A DNA stretch of 6,048 nucleotides from Thiomargarita sp. (GCA_023144675.1 JAGLFE010000438.1:1-6048); one strand, 5' to 3'; numbered from the stretch's first letter, positions 1-6,040 are shown. The notes: generated by a model not told the origin, from the letters alone. Made by a program: numbers and translations.

Positions 1-69
1 CACTACCTTGTTTAGGACTACCAATTTTTTAATTCAAACCATTATTATATCTAGCTATTAAAAAAGTCG
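1..69. other. Left edge, no supportable gene
   Basis: These bases lie 3' of amrA (minus strand). No ribosome binding site followed by an open frame is visible on the minus strand. On the plus strand two frames stay open from the edge to stops near 30-32 and 59-61, so the tail of a convergent gene entering from the left cannot be excluded, but the 9 to 19 residues are too short to recognise. No stem followed by a T-run that would end the amr transcript is seen. Confidence 0.4.
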
Positions 70-636
70 TCAACTAATATAATCAACGGTATAATGTTCT
101 ATTTTAATACTATCTGACCAATAATTAGCTGATAAACCAGCTTTTTGTTTTAAATGGCGTAAAAAATCTTGTGGTTTAGTCAGAGAATCCCAAACTGAGG
201 GTAAAAATGTACTTTTATGCCGACCTTCGGTTAAAATTAGACCATCTATTTTAGGACGTAATTTGTTAATTAAATCTGTTTCTGAATCAAAATTTAAAAG
301 TTTTGGCGTTCCTAAAACAGAAATATGAATATCTAATAAAGGAAATTCAGTTGCTTTTAATGGTAGAAAACGAGAATCAGAAAAGGCGGCGGCATGAGCA
401 TGATAAGCAACATCATTGATTAAAGGTTGATAAGCAGTCAAAGTACCTATACAACCACGCAATTGCTGATTTATTTCTAAAGTAACAAAAGTAGCTCTTT
501 TTTCTTGCAATTCTATAGCATAATCAGTTGGATTAATTGCTAAAGCTTGTTGTTTATCTAAACCATGTTGAATAGATTGTTTGGCGATTTGCAATAATAA
601 AACACTAGATTTTTTAGTTAAAGACATAAGCTCCAT
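70..636 (-). CDS. amrA: AmmeMemoRadiSam system protein A (AMMECR1 domain)
   Basis: A 188-residue single-domain AMMECR1 protein, close to the usual bacterial length. Diagnostic segments are LRGCIGTL (59-66, holding the family signature LRGCIG), FSDSRFLPL (85-93) and IDGLILTEG followed by STFLPSVW (130-149). There is no signal peptide or membrane segment, so it is probably cytoplasmic. The family has no established biochemical activity; in bacteria it accompanies a MEMO1-like protein and a radical SAM enzyme. It follows amrB, and its start lies inside amrB by 23 bases, so translational coupling is expected. Two in-frame ATGs compete, at 636 and 627. The second gives MSLTKKS, a more typical N-terminus, and has GGAG only three bases upstream; the first has only a GGG close by. 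Neither has an ideal Shine-Dalgarno site, so the start is uncertain by three codons. The stop is TGA. The family call is firm; the function is unknown. Confidence 0.93.
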   Translation of the reverse strand: MELMSLTKKSSVLLLQIAKQSIQHGLDKQQALAINPTDYAIELQEKRATFVTLEINQQLRGCIGTLTAYQPLINDVAYHAHAAAFSDSRFLPLKATEFPLLDIHISVLGTPKLLNFDSETDLINKLRPKIDGLILTEGRHKSTFLPSVWDSLTKPQDFLRHLKQKAGLSANYWSDSIKIEHYTVDYIS

Positions 637-1399
637 ATCCCACTACTTGATCTTTTTCACCTGCTGTATCACCTGAATTACGTAAATCTATTAATTTTGC
701 TTGCATATTTTTATTTTTCGCTGTATATAATAGCCCTTTTATTGGATTACTACCACAGGCGTGTTCAGAACTAATCTCATTAAAACTTAGATTTTCAATA
801 GCTTGGGAAGTTAATTTATCCAGTTTAGTAGCCGTTGCATAATCATGATAATGACTTAAATCGGAACTAATTACAATAACGGTTTCTTTTCCACCCCATA
901 ATAGTTCTAATACTTCACAAATCTGTTCAGGTGTTGCTTTACCTACCACTAAAGGTATAATGCTAAAATCATCCAATATTTCCTGCAAAAACGGTAATTG
1001 CACTTCTAAACTATGTTCATTTGCATGAGCCTGTTCTAATATCGAAACTTGTGGTAATGGTAGAATTTTATCAATTGCTGGTTTATCAACAACTATTTCA
1101 CCTAATGGCGTTAAAAAACTATCCATTCTAGTTGCGGCAAGACCCATCAAAGCCACTTGATGCGAAGGACCTAATAAAACAACTTTTTTAATAATAGAGT
1201 GTGCTGGCACTAAACGAGCATATACACTAGCCGCAATCGCTCCAGAATAAATATAACCCGCATGAGGTGCAATAATGGCTTTGGGTATTGAATTTGCTGA
1301 AGATTCAGCTTGTTTTAAAAATTTTCTAAGCATTGTTCGCAAAATATCTTTATCATCTGGATAAAACATACCAGCAACGGCTGGGGTTCTGACATTCAT
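614..1399 (-). CDS. amrB: AmmeMemoRadiSam system protein B (MEMO1 family)
   Basis: A 261-residue full-length MEMO-like protein. It opens with the family start VRTPAVAGMFYP (3-14), then APHAGYIYSG (44-53), LLGPSH (75-80), NEHSLEVQLPF (127-137), SSDLSHY (178-184), ACGSNPI (214-220) and NSGDTAG (241-247), ending in VGYGAYVF. MEMO1 resembles class III extradiol dioxygenases and, in human, binds iron or copper through three histidines and a cysteine. The matching residues here appear to be H46, H80, H183 and C215, all present, so a metal site is likely intact; catalysis is not established for bacterial members. A strong Shine-Dalgarno site five bases upstream fixes the ATG at 1399. It is the first gene of the amrB-amrA operon. 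The third member, the radical SAM protein AmrS, is not in this window. The family call is firm; the physiological role is open. Confidence 0.95.
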   Translation of the reverse strand: MNVRTPAVAGMFYPDDKDILRTMLRKFLKQAESSANSIPKAIIAPHAGYIYSGAIAASVYARLVPAHSIIKKVVLLGPSHQVALMGLAATRMDSFLTPLGEIVVDKPAIDKILPLPQVSILEQAHANEHSLEVQLPFLQEILDDFSIIPLVVGKATPEQICEVLELLWGGKETVIVISSDLSHYHDYATATKLDKLTSQAIENLSFNEISSEHACGSNPIKGLLYTAKNKNMQAKLIDLRNSGDTAGEKDQVVGYGAYVFN

Positions 1400-1404
1400 A
1401 TTTT

Positions 1405-1410
1405 CTCCTA
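1405..1410 (-). promoter_or_regulatory. Ribosome binding site of amrB
   Basis: On the minus strand TAGGAG lies five bases before the ATG at 1399. It is the best Shine-Dalgarno match in the window and decides the amrB start. Confidence 0.8.
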
Positions 1411-1486
1411 TAACCTAATATTACTATTAAAATCAATAAATTAAAAATTACCCATAATATTATTTATCACAATCAATAATAATTGC

Positions 1487-1495
1487 ACTATAACA
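1487..1495 (-). promoter_or_regulatory. Candidate extended -10 promoter for amrBA
   Basis: On the minus strand TGTTATAGT fits an extended -10 element (TGn then TATAGT), about 90 bases before amrB. No good -35 hexamer lies 17 bases upstream, and the background is extremely AT-rich, so chance matches are expected. Other TTGAAT/TTGATT plus TA-rich pairs lie in the same region and could serve instead. Confidence 0.25.
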
Positions 1496-1564
1496 TTAAA
1501 ATTATATTTTTTTATTTTTAAATCAATTATTTATAGCATAATATTAATTATTCAAGTAATTTAT

Positions 1565-1594
1565 TTGAACAAAAAATTCTATCTTAAATAAAAT
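1565..1594 (+). promoter_or_regulatory. Candidate promoter for the CDF operon
   Basis: TTGAAC (1565-1570) and TAAAAT (1589-1594) are separated by 18 bases, a reasonable sigma-70 arrangement, about 90 bases before the TTG start of the transporter. A short dyad, ATGAT-AAA-ATCAT (1595-1607), sits just after the -10 and could be an operator. The whole region is so AT-rich that this is only a candidate. Confidence 0.3.
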
Positions 1595-1637
1595 ATGATA
1601 AAATCATTTAAAATAAGATAAATTCAACATATTACAT

Positions 1638-1657
1638 TTTTAACTCTTAATTGGCAT
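1638..1657 (-). repeat. 20-bp dispersed repeat, copy 1
   Basis: Read on the minus strand this is ATGCCAATTAAGAGTTAAAA, one of five copies of ATGCSAATTAAKARTYRAAA in the window. The surrounding 1637-1660 matches 3833-3856 at 21 of 24 positions in the same orientation. It lies between the candidate promoter and the start of the CDF gene, so it would fall in the 5' leader of that transcript. Confidence 0.75.
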
Positions 1658-1666
1658 AACAACTAA

Positions 1667-1672
1667 AAAGGA
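1667..1672 (+). promoter_or_regulatory. Ribosome binding site of the CDF gene
   Basis: AAAGGA precedes the TTG start at 1683 by ten bases, slightly long but usable. No ATG or GTG in frame lies between the upstream stop at 1641-1643 and the TTG, which supports a non-ATG start. Confidence 0.55.
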
Positions 1673-1682
1673 ATTTTCAGGA

Positions 1683-2873
1683 TTGTTTTCTAAAATATCA
1701 TCACAAAAACGCTATCTTAAAATTCGCAATGTTACCTATATAGCGATTATAACTAATATTGCTTTAAGTTTTATAAAGATTACATTTGGCATTGTAGGGC
1801 AATCACACGCATTAGTTGCTGATGGTATTCATTCTTTCACTGATTTAACTACTGATATAATGATTATTATAGGGGTACAGTTTAGCACCCAAGCTCCAGA
1901 TTTTGAATATCCTTACGGGTACGCTAGGTTTGAAACAGCGACTACTATATTCATTGGGATTACCTTATTAGTAATTTCAGCCGGCTTATTGATTGATGCA
2001 CAAATGCGTTTGCTACAACCCGAATTGTTATTGCATCCAACTATGCTTACCGTTGTGGCGGCTGGATTATCTGTTATTGCTAAGGAAGCTTTATACTATC
2101 ATACTATACATGTAGCTAATAAAATTCATTCACCAATGTTACGTGCAAATGCTTGGCATCATCGTAGTGATGCTATTTCTTCTGCGATTGTATTCTTTAG
2201 CTTAATCGGCACGATGTTAGGAATTTTATGGTTAGATGCAGCCGCAACAATTGCCATTAGCTTGATTATTGCTTATATTGGGGTTTCGATTATGTTACCA
2301 GGAATTAAACAATTTTTAGGTATTGGGTTGACGATAGAAGAAGTGGCTGAAATTAAAACAATTATTAATTCGACTGCTGGAGTATTAAATTCTCATCAAT
2401 TACGTACTCGTAAAATGGGAGCAAATATTTTATTAGATGTGCATATTGAAGTAGCACCATTTATTAGCGTTTCAGAAGGGCATAAAATTTCTAAAGCGGT
2501 GCGTAAAAATCTGATGGCAGAAATAGGTGAAATTACCGATATATTGGTGCATGTTAATTTGGAAAATGATAAAATAAATCAAACTCGTGATACTTTGCCA
2601 ACACGTTCTGAAATAATGAACCGTTTAAAATTAAAATTAGAATATTTAGGTATTAGCAATTTAGTGCAAAAAGTAACTTTACATTATGTCGCTGGAAAAT
2701 TAACTATTGATATTGATTTACCATTAGATATGTTAAAAAATAATGCAGAAGCACAAAATTTATCACTGGCTGTTTCCCAATTAGCCAATAATGACCCTGA
2801 TATTTATACGATTCAACTCTACTTTCATCCCGTTGTAAAATCAAATCAAATAGTTAATGCTAAGATTTTTTAA
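1683..2873 (+). CDS. Cation diffusion facilitator family metal transporter (FieF/YiiP-like)
   Basis: A 396-residue inner-membrane metal/proton antiporter. Six membrane segments can be read at about 16-38, 43-66, 86-106, 118-139, 160-183 and 184-205. The transport site is H50xxxD54 in segment 2 (within ADGIHSFTD) and H159xxxD163 in segment 5 (AWHHRSD), a His/Asp set typical of zinc-type CDFs; E. coli YiiP has Asp at the first position. YPYGYARFE (76-84) is the family loop motif. The cytoplasmic dimerisation domain (about 213-292) keeps four histidines matching the YiiP zinc-sensing sites (H238, H254, H267, H290), with N292 where YiiP has Asp. Residues about 305-385 form an extra domain beyond the YiiP length. 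Translation starts at TTG after AAAGGA. It is the first gene of a pair, and its last 17 bases overlap the next gene. Likely role: export of Zn, Fe or a similar divalent ion; the exact metal is not provable from sequence. Confidence 0.95.
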   Translation: MFSKISSQKRYLKIRNVTYIAIITNIALSFIKITFGIVGQSHALVADGIHSFTDLTTDIMIIIGVQFSTQAPDFEYPYGYARFETATTIFIGITLLVISAGLLIDAQMRLLQPELLLHPTMLTVVAAGLSVIAKEALYYHTIHVANKIHSPMLRANAWHHRSDAISSAIVFFSLIGTMLGILWLDAAATIAISLIIAYIGVSIMLPGIKQFLGIGLTIEEVAEIKTIINSTAGVLNSHQLRTRKMGANILLDVHIEVAPFISVSEGHKISKAVRKNLMAEIGEITDILVHVNLENDKINQTRDTLPTRSEIMNRLKLKLEYLGISNLVQKVTLHYVAGKLTIDIDLPLDMLKNNAEAQNLSLAVSQLANNDPDIYTIQLYFHPVVKSNQIVNAKIF

Positions 2874-3570
2874 GCAATTAATAGCAACCAATAGACAAAT
2901 ACAGTCAAAACAAGAATATTTATTAAATAATTTGGCTGTAGAAAATCAAACTTCGTATCATAAAAAAACTCATTATATTTTACAATCACAATTAAATAAT
3001 TCGGCATTAAGTACAATCAATTTAATTCCACAAGAATATGCTGGACCATTTTTTATTCGGCGTAATTTAACAATTGATGGGCAAGGTTCAACTTTGTGGG
3101 CATTGCAGGGACCAGTATTATATATTGATGTTCCAAATGTTACTTTGAAAAATTTAAATATTGAAGTAACGGGAAATGATTTTAATCTCAAAGCTGAAGA
3201 ATGCGCTATTTTTATGAAAGAGGCGACTACTGTCTATTTTGAAAATGTGCAAGTTCGTGGTCAAGTTATTGGACTTGCTAAAGAAAAAGGACAATGGCAA
3301 TATCCCTATTTATTAGAATTGGGTGAATTAAAGCAAAGAACCATTTATGAAACTACAATTAATATCTCAGTTCCAACTAAATGTTGTATTGAATCTGCTA
3401 TTGAGGGGGTGCAGGTAATTCCTGCTATACTTGAAGTTGGTGATAATATAGTATCTATCAAAGTAGAAGCTTTAGTTGCAGATACTATATTGTATGGTTA
3501 TTTATATTTGAAAACTGCACAGTTGCAAAGACAAATTAAATTAACCGCTTATATAACCAATGCCAATTAA
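2857..3570 (+). CDS. Uncharacterised protein with beta-helix-like and Ig-like segments, coupled to the CDF gene
   Basis: A 237-residue protein that I do not recognise as a named family. Residues 1-50 look helical and polar. Residues about 63-105 (from GPFFIRRNLTIDGQG to LKNLNIEVTG) read like rungs of a pectate-lyase-type beta-helix, with a further rung-like stretch at 116-139. Residues about 150-234 alternate hydrophobic and polar positions like an Ig-type beta-sandwich (YLLELGELK to IKLTAYI). There is no signal peptide, lipobox or membrane segment, so it is probably cytoplasmic, unlike secreted beta-helix enzymes; no catalytic set is apparent. The ATG at 2857 is the first start after an in-frame TAG at 2851, has no Shine-Dalgarno site, and overlaps the transporter gene by 17 bases, so translation is probably coupled. 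Its last codons and stop lie inside copy 2 of the dispersed repeat, so the extreme C-terminus may have been set by a repeat insertion. That it is a gene is well supported; its function is unknown. Confidence 0.83.
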   Translation: MLRFFKQLIATNRQIQSKQEYLLNNLAVENQTSYHKKTHYILQSQLNNSALSTINLIPQEYAGPFFIRRNLTIDGQGSTLWALQGPVLYIDVPNVTLKNLNIEVTGNDFNLKAEECAIFMKEATTVYFENVQVRGQVIGLAKEKGQWQYPYLLELGELKQRTIYETTINISVPTKCCIESAIEGVQVIPAILEVGDNIVSIKVEALVADTILYGYLYLKTAQLQRQIKLTAYITNAN

Positions 3571-3579
3571 GAATCAAAA
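3560..3579 (+). repeat. 20-bp dispersed repeat, copy 2 (overlaps a stop codon)
   Basis: ATGCCAATTAAGAATCAAAA. Its first 13 bases are the exact reverse complement of 1645-1657, so copies 1 and 2 bracket the CDF operon in opposite orientations. The TAA stop of the preceding gene (3568-3570) falls inside the motif. Confidence 0.65.
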
Positions 3580-3587
3580 GATAATAA

Positions 3588-3607
3588 ATGCGAATTAATA
3601 ATTAAAA
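3588..3607 (+). repeat. 20-bp dispersed repeat, copy 3
   Basis: ATGCGAATTAATAATTAAAA, near the start of tandem unit 1. It faces copy 5 (3834-3853) as one arm of an inverted pair enclosing both tandem units. Confidence 0.7.
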
Positions 3608-3620
3608 TTTTAACACGATT

Positions 3621-3650
3621 GATGCACTTCGTTCCTCAATAGCATCCTAC
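3621..3650 (-). repeat. REP-like hairpin with GTAG head, unit 1
   Basis: On the minus strand the sequence begins GTAGGATGC, passes through GAGGAACGA and closes with GCATC. GATGC and GCATC form a five-pair stem, and GAGGAACGA would be the loop. A GTAG tetranucleotide followed by an imperfect hairpin is the layout of REP elements mobilised by REP-associated (RAYT) transposases. The inner stem is imperfect. On the plus strand the stem is followed after five bases by six T residues, so weak terminator activity for the upstream operon is possible. No RAYT gene is present here. Confidence 0.55.
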
Positions 3651-3711
3651 ATTTTTTACTTAATTTTACACGTATTTTTTGGTAAATAGTTACGATTTTA
3701 AATAATAATAA

Positions 3712-3731
3712 ATGCGAATTAATAGTTAAAA
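3712..3731 (+). repeat. 20-bp dispersed repeat, copy 4
   Basis: ATGCGAATTAATAGTTAAAA, near the start of tandem unit 2. It overlaps a perfect 14-bp palindrome, GTTAAAATTTTAAC (3725-3738). It matches the reverse complement of copy 5 at 18 of 20 positions. Confidence 0.75.
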
Positions 3732-3744
3732 TTTTAACACGATT

Positions 3745-3774
3745 GATGCACTTCGTTCCTCAGCAGCATCCTAC
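3745..3774 (-). repeat. REP-like hairpin with GTAG head, unit 2
   Basis: Same element as in unit 1, again GTAGGATGC, GAGGAACGA, GCATC on the minus strand. The two differences from unit 1 (3763 and 3764) turn an inner U-G wobble into a C-G pair next to the loop, so this copy folds slightly better and may be nearer the ancestral form. Confidence 0.55.
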
Positions 3775-3833
3775 ATTTTTTACTTGATTTTACACGTATT
3801 TTTTGGTAGATAGTTACGATTTTAAATAAAATT

Positions 3834-3853
3834 TTTCAACTCTTAATTCGCAT
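3834..3853 (-). repeat. 20-bp dispersed repeat, copy 5
   Basis: On the minus strand ATGCGAATTAAGAGTTGAAA, in inverted orientation to copies 3 and 4 and eight bases beyond the ppk1 stop. It closes the repeat block on the right, like a terminal inverted repeat. Confidence 0.75.
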
Positions 3854-3861
3854 AATCAATT

Positions 3862-5979
3862 CTATTTTTCTGCCAGCAATTGTAACAAGGTTTGTTGAGC
3901 TGAAATAGCTTTTTCATTTTCCAATGGCGTAATATGACTATATTCGCCTTTTGAATCAAGTACCCAAGCCTGAGTATTATCCTGTAAATATAATTCTAAA
4001 CCTTGTTCAATAACACGTTTTTTTAATTCTGGAGTGTTGGTTACTGGATAACATTCTTCAACTCGTTTCAAAAGATTGCGTTCCATCCAATCGGCACTAG
4101 CGCAGAAAACTTCAGACGATTCTTCGCTATTTAAAAAATAGAAACAACGAGTATGTTCTAAAAAACGTCCAATAATAGAACGCACATGAATATTTTCAGA
4201 AATTCCAGGAACGCCTGGTTTCAAGCAACAAATTCCCCGTATAATTAAGTCAATTTTAACTCCAGCTATAGAGGCACGATATAAGGCTTGAATTACTTTT
4301 AGTTCAGTTAAACCATTAACTTTCACTATGATACGAGCATCTTTACCCTGTTGCGCATTTTTCGCTTCGCGCTCGATTCCATTAATAATACCGCTATGTA
4401 AACTAAACGGCGATTGCAACATTTTTTTCAACTTCGTACCTCGCCCTAAACTGGTCAATTGCATAAATATGGTGTGAACATCTTCACCAATATCAGGGTC
4501 GCAAGTCAATAAACCATAATCAGTATAAATGCGAGCAGTGCGGTCGTGATAATTACCAGTTCCTAAATGTACGTAACGCTTCAATTTACCATCTTCTCGC
4601 CGCACTACCATAATCATTTTAGCATGGGTTTTATAGCCGACAACACCATAAACAACGTGCGCTCCTGCTTCCTGTAAACGGTTGGCTAAACGAATATTAG
4701 CTTCTTCATCAAAACGGGCGCGTAGTTCAATAATAACGGTTACTTCTTTATTTGATTTGGCTGCTTCTACTAGGGCATCAACTAAAACTGAATCTGGTCC
4801 AGTGCGATATAAAGTTTGTTTAATTGCCAATACATTTTTATCAGTAGCTGCTTGACGAACAAAATCGATAGTTGGAGTAAATGATTGAAACGGATGATGT
4901 AATAAAATATCACCATTACGAATGGAGGTAAATAAGTTATGTCCAACAATTTTTGGAATTCCAGGAGTAAAACTGGGATATTTAAGCTCGGGGCAATCTA
5001 CCATATCAGCCAAAGGTAGTAAACGATTAAGATTTACTGGACCATTAACTTGATACAAATCTTGTTTAGTTAATTTGAACTGTTTTAATAAGAAATTTAT
5101 CATAGTATCAGGACAATTATCAGGAACTTCTAAACGTACACTATCGCCGTAACGTCTGCCCAATAATTCGCCTTCTAAAGCCCGTAATAAATCATCAATT
5201 TCTTCTTCATCAACGAATAAATCACTGTTGCGAGTTACTCGAAATTGGTAACAACCCGTTATTTTCATGCCAGGAAATAAATTTTCCACAAAAGCATGTA
5301 AAATAGAAGATAAAAAAGTAAAACAGTAGGGTTGTTTTGATAAATCACTGGGAAATTTGATAATACGCGGTAAAGAACGAGGAGCTTGCACAACCGCCAT
5401 ACGACTATCACGTCCAAAAGCATCTTTGCCTTTTAAAGAAACTATAAAGTTTAGACTTTTATTTAAAATTCGTGGAAAAGGATGTGCTGGGTCAAGTCCA
5501 ATCGGACTTAAAATGGGTTGTAATTCGTTATCAAAATAGTCGCGTACCCATTTACTTTGAGTTTTATTCCAACTTTCTCGTTTAAGAAAGCAAATCCCTT
5601 CTTGTTCTAAAGCAGGAAGTAATTCATTGTTAAATATTCGATATTGTTCTTCGATAAAATCATGGGCAGTGGTGCTAATACGATTTAGAACTTCTTGGGG
5701 GGAAAGATTATCTGGACCTGCTTGGACAGAACCAGCCGCTACTTTTTGTTTTAAGCCAGCGACTCGTATTTCAAAAAATTCATCAAGATTATTACAAGCG
5801 ATACATAAAAAACGTAATCTCTCCAATAAAGGCATATTTAAATCTTTAGATTGTTCTAAAATACGCCGATGAAAAGCTAGTAAACTTAATTCACGATTAA
5901 TATATAATTCTGGATGATTTAAATCAATTTCAGGTGTTTTTTCTGGTGTTTCTAAATTGTTATTAGTATCTGTTTTCAT
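3862..5979 (-). CDS. ppk1: Polyphosphate kinase 1
   Basis: Full-length 705-residue PPK1, which reversibly moves the gamma-phosphate of ATP onto inorganic polyphosphate. The N-terminal domain begins LYINRELSLLAF (25-36) and contains NNLDEFFEIRVAGLK (63-77). The catalytic domains carry IKQTLYRT (386-393), ELRARFDEEANIRLANRL (418-435), GYKTHAKM (448-455), VHLGTGNYHDRTARIYTD (470-487) and FLEHTRCFYF (606-615). By a constant offset of 17 from E. coli numbering, H452 is the phosphorylated histidine (E. coli H435), H609 matches H592, and R392 and R422 match the Mg-binding R375 and R405; all are present, so the enzyme should be active. The first 20 or so residues are a polar, Thr/Asn/Glu-rich extension beyond the E. 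coli start. No other Met occurs before residue 49, so the ATG at 5979 is the only sensible start, although no clear Shine-Dalgarno site precedes it. The stop is TAG. It is convergent with the CDF operon across the repeat block and appears to stand alone. No ppx is in the window. Confidence 0.98.
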   Translation of the reverse strand: MKTDTNNNLETPEKTPEIDLNHPELYINRELSLLAFHRRILEQSKDLNMPLLERLRFLCIACNNLDEFFEIRVAGLKQKVAAGSVQAGPDNLSPQEVLNRISTTAHDFIEEQYRIFNNELLPALEQEGICFLKRESWNKTQSKWVRDYFDNELQPILSPIGLDPAHPFPRILNKSLNFIVSLKGKDAFGRDSRMAVVQAPRSLPRIIKFPSDLSKQPYCFTFLSSILHAFVENLFPGMKITGCYQFRVTRNSDLFVDEEEIDDLLRALEGELLGRRYGDSVRLEVPDNCPDTMINFLLKQFKLTKQDLYQVNGPVNLNRLLPLADMVDCPELKYPSFTPGIPKIVGHNLFTSIRNGDILLHHPFQSFTPTIDFVRQAATDKNVLAIKQTLYRTGPDSVLVDALVEAAKSNKEVTVIIELRARFDEEANIRLANRLQEAGAHVVYGVVGYKTHAKMIMVVRREDGKLKRYVHLGTGNYHDRTARIYTDYGLLTCDPDIGEDVHTIFMQLTSLGRGTKLKKMLQSPFSLHSGIINGIEREAKNAQQGKDARIIVKVNGLTELKVIQALYRASIAGVKIDLIIRGICCLKPGVPGISENIHVRSIIGRFLEHTRCFYFLNSEESSEVFCASADWMERNLLKRVEECYPVTNTPELKKRVIEQGLELYLQDNTQAWVLDSKGEYSHITPLENEKAISAQQTLLQLLAEK

Positions 5980-6026
5980 AATATTTATTGTTAGATTTTT
6001 TAAAAGTTGCTCAATTGATTTTTTTA

Positions 6027-6040
6027 GTAACTGAAGTTAC
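6027..6040. repeat. Short palindrome upstream of ppk1
   Basis: GTAACT-GA-AGTTAC, a six-base perfect inverted repeat with a two-base centre, about 50 bases before the ppk1 start. It could be an operator for ppk1 or the end of a repeat that continues beyond the window. It contains one TAACTGA heptamer, the word described as tandemly repeated in marine Beggiatoaceae genomes, but a single copy of seven bases is expected by chance. Confidence 0.35.

Larger units (their letters stand above)
3581..3828 (+). repeat. Tandem duplication of a 124-bp unit
   Basis: Unit 1 is 3581-3704 and unit 2 is 3705-3828, directly abutting. They differ at five positions only: 3601/3725, 3639/3763, 3640/3764, 3662/3786 and 3685/3809, giving 119 of 124 identical. 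All five are transitions, and in each unit 1 has A or T where unit 2 has G or C. Each unit starts just before a copy of the 20-bp motif and contains an A/T palindrome (TTAAAATTTTAA) and a REP-like hairpin. No open frame of note runs through the block. It fills most of the gap between convergent genes. Confidence 0.95.

Noticed and set aside
1591..1612. Fur box upstream of the CDF gene
   Set aside because: GATAAAATCATTT resembles part of a Fur site, but too few positions fit the 19-bp consensus in such an AT-rich region.
2973..3191. Minus-strand open frame of 72 residues
   Set aside because: It lies wholly inside the uncharacterised plus-strand gene, has no ribosome binding site, and its translation shows no coherent protein pattern.
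3621..3660. Strong rho-independent terminator after the CDF operon
   Set aside because: The stem has only five firm pairs with a 16-base interior, and the T-run begins five bases later. It was kept only as a REP-like hairpin with possible weak termination.
3581..3828. CRISPR array
   Set aside because: There are only two long, nearly identical abutting units with no unique spacers, and no cas gene nearby.
3588..3853. Target-site duplication flanking the inverted motif pair
   Set aside because: The flanks share only two A residues, which is meaningless in this AT-rich sequence.
5357..5872. Two plus-strand open frames of 60 and 81 residues (5357-5539 and 5627-5872)
   Set aside because: Both are antisense to the well-conserved ppk1 coding sequence, and their composition is that of a reverse-frame shadow.
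6028..6034. TAACTGA repeat as proof of a Beggiatoaceae origin
   Set aside because: Only one heptamer is present; about one is expected by chance in a window of this size when both strands are counted.
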